Below, one piece after another: positions 61,691-64,000 of a stretch of DNA of 64,000 nucleotides. Under the pieces are notes generated by a model. The model did not search any database, had not been told where the DNA came from, and worked only from the letters and a program-made list of their open reading frames with translations. Numbering within the stretch: the first letter of the stretch is position 1; each line of letters opens with the position of its first letter. Made by a program: the position numbers and the translations under genes. This stretch comes from JAZKFT01 sp040386335 (GTDB lineage Bacteria; Bacteroidota; Bacteroidia; Chitinophagales; Chitinophagaceae): assembly GCA_040386335.1 (NCBI GenBank), contig JAZKFT010000045.1:1-64000 (forward strand). Reading direction: 5' to 3'.

Positions 61691-62977
61691 ATGAACAAAA
61701 AGCAACGCATCCTCATCATTACCTTTTGCATACCCTGGCCTGTGGCTGATGGGGGGAAAATGTATGTGCACACCTCGGTGAATTACCTGCGTCATTATTA
61801 CGATATTACCCTGGTGATGAGTGTGTACAACCAGGCCGATCTTGACAATGTAGCCAAACTAAAAGCCATGTGGCCCGATGTGAAAATTGAACTGGTGAGC
61901 TACATCAAAAAGCTGGGTACAAAAGAGCGATGGAAAAAAAAGATCCGGGATTTTTATTACGACAATTTTTCAAAAAGGGCTGCGGCTGCAGAATCGCATG
62001 TTTTTTTCAACCTGCGTAAAAAGATCAATAATATCTTTCTGCTCAGCCCTAATTTCCTGCAAAAATGTGAACAGCTTTTTGCGAACAATGTTTTTGACAT
62101 TGTACAGGTAGAATACTCCACCAATATCGCTTCCATTAATTTTATCCCCAAGGGGCCTTTAAAACTGTACGTGGAAATAGAATCCCTGTACTCCATAATG
62201 GAAGATTTTATGGCCGTCAGCAGCGATGTAAGTTTTACGAACCGCTACCTCGTTACAGCGGCAAAAAACATAGAACTGGATTTTATGCGGCGTTACGATG
62301 GCATATTTGCTTTGAACGAGAGTGACCGGCAACGCCTTACCAGATTGGTGCCTGGTCAAAAAGTGCTGGTGTCGCCTTATGCTGTGATGGACGCACATTT
62401 CAGCCAGCCGGAAAAGCTGGCAAACTGGAAACCGGAAAAGATGATTTTTATTGGTTCTGAAAACCACTATCCCAATAAAGATGCTGTGGAATGGTTTGTG
62501 AATGATATCCTGCCTTTGGTAGAAAATAACAGGCTGACCCTTTACATCACCGGCGCCTGGTCCGACGGGTTTAAAGCAAAAATGAGGGGAGTTAAAAACC
62601 TGATCTTCAGCGGCTTTATCGATGATTTGTCGGAATTGATGACCGACAGCATCATGATTGTGCCCATACGCCTTGGCGGCGGCGGCATCAGGGCCAAAGT
62701 GATACAGGCGATGGCATTTGGCATCCCCATTATTTCCACTCCACTGGGCTGTTCAGGAATTGCTCCGGCTGACGACCAAACCATTCTTACCAGGAATGAT
62801 GCCCGGGGTTTTGCGGAAGCCGTTATGTTATTGTCAAAAGAGAGGGAAGTAGGGGCCAGCCTGATACAGGCCGCCTATAAAACGGCCCGTGAAAATTACG
62901 CCGAGGATGTTGCCGGGACAGTGAGACATCGCTTTTATCAGCAATTATTGCGGGAATCGGAGATGGATAATGAATAA
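61691..62977 (+). CDS. family 4-type (GT-B) glycosyltransferase
   Basis: A 428-residue GT-B enzyme starting at the ATG 61691 (MNKKQRILIITFCIPWPVADGGKMYVH); an upstream TTG at 61673 lies in repeat DNA. The donor domain has KMIFIGSENHYPNKDAVEWFVN, LTLYITGAWSDGFKAKM, LIFSGFIDDLSELM and the binding segment IVPIRLGGGGIRAKVIQAMAFG. The GGG-RxK segment places it with the glycosyltransferases that follow sugar-nucleotide loops of the exosortase/TuaH type. The last codons lie inside an ATAATGA repeat. Confidence 0.89.
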   Translation: MNKKQRILIITFCIPWPVADGGKMYVHTSVNYLRHYYDITLVMSVYNQADLDNVAKLKAMWPDVKIELVSYIKKLGTKERWKKKIRDFYYDNFSKRAAAAESHVFFNLRKKINNIFLLSPNFLQKCEQLFANNVFDIVQVEYSTNIASINFIPKGPLKLYVEIESLYSIMEDFMAVSSDVSFTNRYLVTAAKNIELDFMRRYDGIFALNESDRQRLTRLVPGQKVLVSPYAVMDAHFSQPEKLANWKPEKMIFIGSENHYPNKDAVEWFVNDILPLVENNRLTLYITGAWSDGFKAKMRGVKNLIFSGFIDDLSELMTDSIMIVPIRLGGGGIRAKVIQAMAFGIPIISTPLGCSGIAPADDQTILTRNDARGFAEAVMLLSKEREVGASLIQAAYKTARENYAEDVAGTVRHRFYQQLLRESEMDNE

Positions 62978-63010
62978 TGAATAATGAATAATGAATAATG
63001 GATAATGGAT
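62968..63010. repeat. ATAATGA heptamer repeat at the gene end
   Basis: Five or more ATAATGA-like units run from inside the last codons of the glycosyltransferase gene into the spacer. The spacer also has CTAATCCC repeats at 63061-63099, before the next start. Confidence 0.7.
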
Positions 63011-63104
63011 GATGTGGAATGTCAATTTTCAACGATCAAAAAGAAAAAATAGCTGGAACTGCTAATCCCTAATCCCCAACCCCTAATCCCTACTCCCTGA
63101 AACT

Positions 63105-64000
63105 ATGAAGATCTCTGTTGCCCTCTGCACCTGGAATGGCGAAAAATACCTGGCCGAACAACTGGCCTCTATTTTTGCGCAAACACTTCCGGTCAACGAG
63201 ATTGTCATCTGCGACGACAAGTCTTCTGATAACACCATCAGCATCATACAGGATTTTCAAAGCCGGTATCCGGGTATCATCAGCCTGGTGCAAAATCCAC
63301 AATCATTACAGGCGCGTAAGAATTTTGAGCAGGCCATCGGTCTCTGCACCGGCGACGCTATATTTCTTTGTGACCAGGACGATCGCTGGGTTGCCGGTAA
63401 AGTACAGGCAACGATTGATTTTTTTGAAACCCATCCAAAAGCGCTGGGCATTTTTAGTAATGGCTATTTTTTAGGCGAACACGGCGTCAATCAAAATAAG
63501 ACGATATGGGGCGCACTCAGTTTTTCGCCCGCCCTTCAGCAGGAAGCCAGGCCTGAAAACATGCTGGAGATGCTTTTAAAGCTCAATAATTTTGTTACCG
63601 GCGCGGCTTTCTGTATCAAAAAAGAAGCAAAGGCCTTCCTGTTTCCTTTTTTTTGTGCACTACCTCACTGGCATGACTACTGGATTGCGTTGAAGATTGC
63701 CACCAGGGATCAATTGTATTTCCTGGATGAAAAATTGATTCATTACCGGGTACACGAGTCACAGCAGACAGGTTTTTCTGAGTTACGGCAGGATAATGAT
63801 GAAGCTGCATTTAAGGAAGCTGTCTGGTCGGATCATCATGACGCCCTTCGCACCGATGTACTGATGCCGTTTATAGCCAAAGGCCTGCTGCGTTGCTGGC
63901 AATTTCAAAAGCACCTGGCAACCACGGGACAGGATACTGGCAGGTTCCGGCAACTTGCTGCACTGCTCGCATCGCAACTAACACTTATAAAACAGCGGCA
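63105..64000 (+). CDS. family 2 glycosyltransferase (partial, runs off the right edge)
   Basis: Open from ATG 63105 to the window end (298 codons), frame intact. The N-terminus KISVALCTWNGEKYLAEQL, then VNEIVICDDKSSDNTISI, ARKNFEQAIGLCTGDAIFLCDQDDRW (DQDD metal motif) and the acceptor-region LPHWHDYWIALKIA match GT2 rhamnosyl/galactosyl-transferase-type enzymes. The C-terminus is missing, so total length is unknown. It appears to be the next member of the glycosyltransferase series. Confidence 0.9.
   Translation, partial: MKISVALCTWNGEKYLAEQLASIFAQTLPVNEIVICDDKSSDNTISIIQDFQSRYPGIISLVQNPQSLQARKNFEQAIGLCTGDAIFLCDQDDRWVAGKVQATIDFFETHPKALGIFSNGYFLGEHGVNQNKTIWGALSFSPALQQEARPENMLEMLLKLNNFVTGAAFCIKKEAKAFLFPFFCALPHWHDYWIALKIATRDQLYFLDEKLIHYRVHESQQTGFSELRQDNDEAAFKEAVWSDHHDALRTDVLMPFIAKGLLRCWQFQKHLATTGQDTGRFRQLAALLASQLTLIKQR

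Noticed and set aside
61575..63010. CRISPR-like repeats
   Set aside because: Units are only 7-16 bp, contiguous, without unique spacers and without cas genes.
15813..63104. Wzy polymerase, WaaL ligase or initiating transferase gene
   Set aside because: Looked for a multi-spanning membrane protein besides Wzx and Wzm, and for WbaP/WecA motifs; none of the frames fits.

Overview
The window comes from a Gram-negative member of the Bacteroidota, most likely a Chitinophagaceae-like relative. This rests on the type IX secretion C-terminal domain, MG2/plug-type and FG-GAP secreted proteins, the -7 promoter motif TAnnTTTG with no strong Shine-Dalgarno sites, and the gene families present. No insertion sequence, prophage, CRISPR array or rRNA is seen. 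One tRNA gene, tRNA-Thr(CGT), is present.

Layout. (1) About 0.2-15.7 kb, minus strand: cell-envelope and secreted proteins, namely a surface protein with a C-terminal coiled coil, a large Asp-box propeller protein, a NamZ/DUF1343 muramidase-like protein, an MG2/TonB-plug-like protein, an outer-membrane protein carrying a metallopeptidase motif, an M14 carboxypeptidase and a YciI-like protein. (2) 15.8-35.2 kb: first part of a large surface-polysaccharide locus. A Wzx-type flippase points left. A rightward run follows, starting with rfbF-rfbG and an RfbC-like epimerase, then two zinc-finger C-methyltransferases, reductase/epimerase genes, a CmcI-like methyltransferase and glycosyltransferases. 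Three large secreted proteins (a type IX substrate with seven 47-residue repeats and two FG-GAP paralogues) sit among them. (3) 35.2-38.7 kb, minus strand: gmd, a GT4 glycosyltransferase and a small HTH regulator preceded by an array of palindromic boxes. (4) 39.3-44.8 kb: a Prc/Tsp-type S41 protease, then Wza-like and Wzc-like genes. The Wzc-like protein ends in a (Gly-Tyr)13 tail. (5) 44.9-64 kb: Wzm and Wzt (ABC export), then a tightly coupled amino-sugar and acyl module: two FdtA-like cupins, GNAT, VOC, FkbH-like HAD protein, acyl carrier protein, methyltransferases, hexapeptide acyltransferases and a DegT aminotransferase. Glycosyltransferases and a second Wzt follow. The last glycosyltransferase runs off the right edge.

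How it fits together. The locus appears to make (a) a CDP-linked 6-deoxy sugar that is probably C-methylated, (b) a GDP-6-deoxy sugar precursor through Gmd, and (c) a dTDP-3-amino-3,6-dideoxyhexose. The last probably carries an unusual acyl group prepared on a dedicated carrier protein. Parts of both export systems are present: Wzx with Wza/Wzc, and Wzm with two Wzt. No polymerase (Wzy), ligase (WaaL), initiating glycosyl-phosphate transferase, RmlA/RmlB or RfbH was recognised in the window.

The least routine observations are the FkbH/ACP/VOC acyl module beside tandem FdtA paralogues (one with a changed active-site motif), the operator array upstream of the HTH gene, an rfbC-like gene without a canonical start codon, and several structured inverted-repeat elements between genes.
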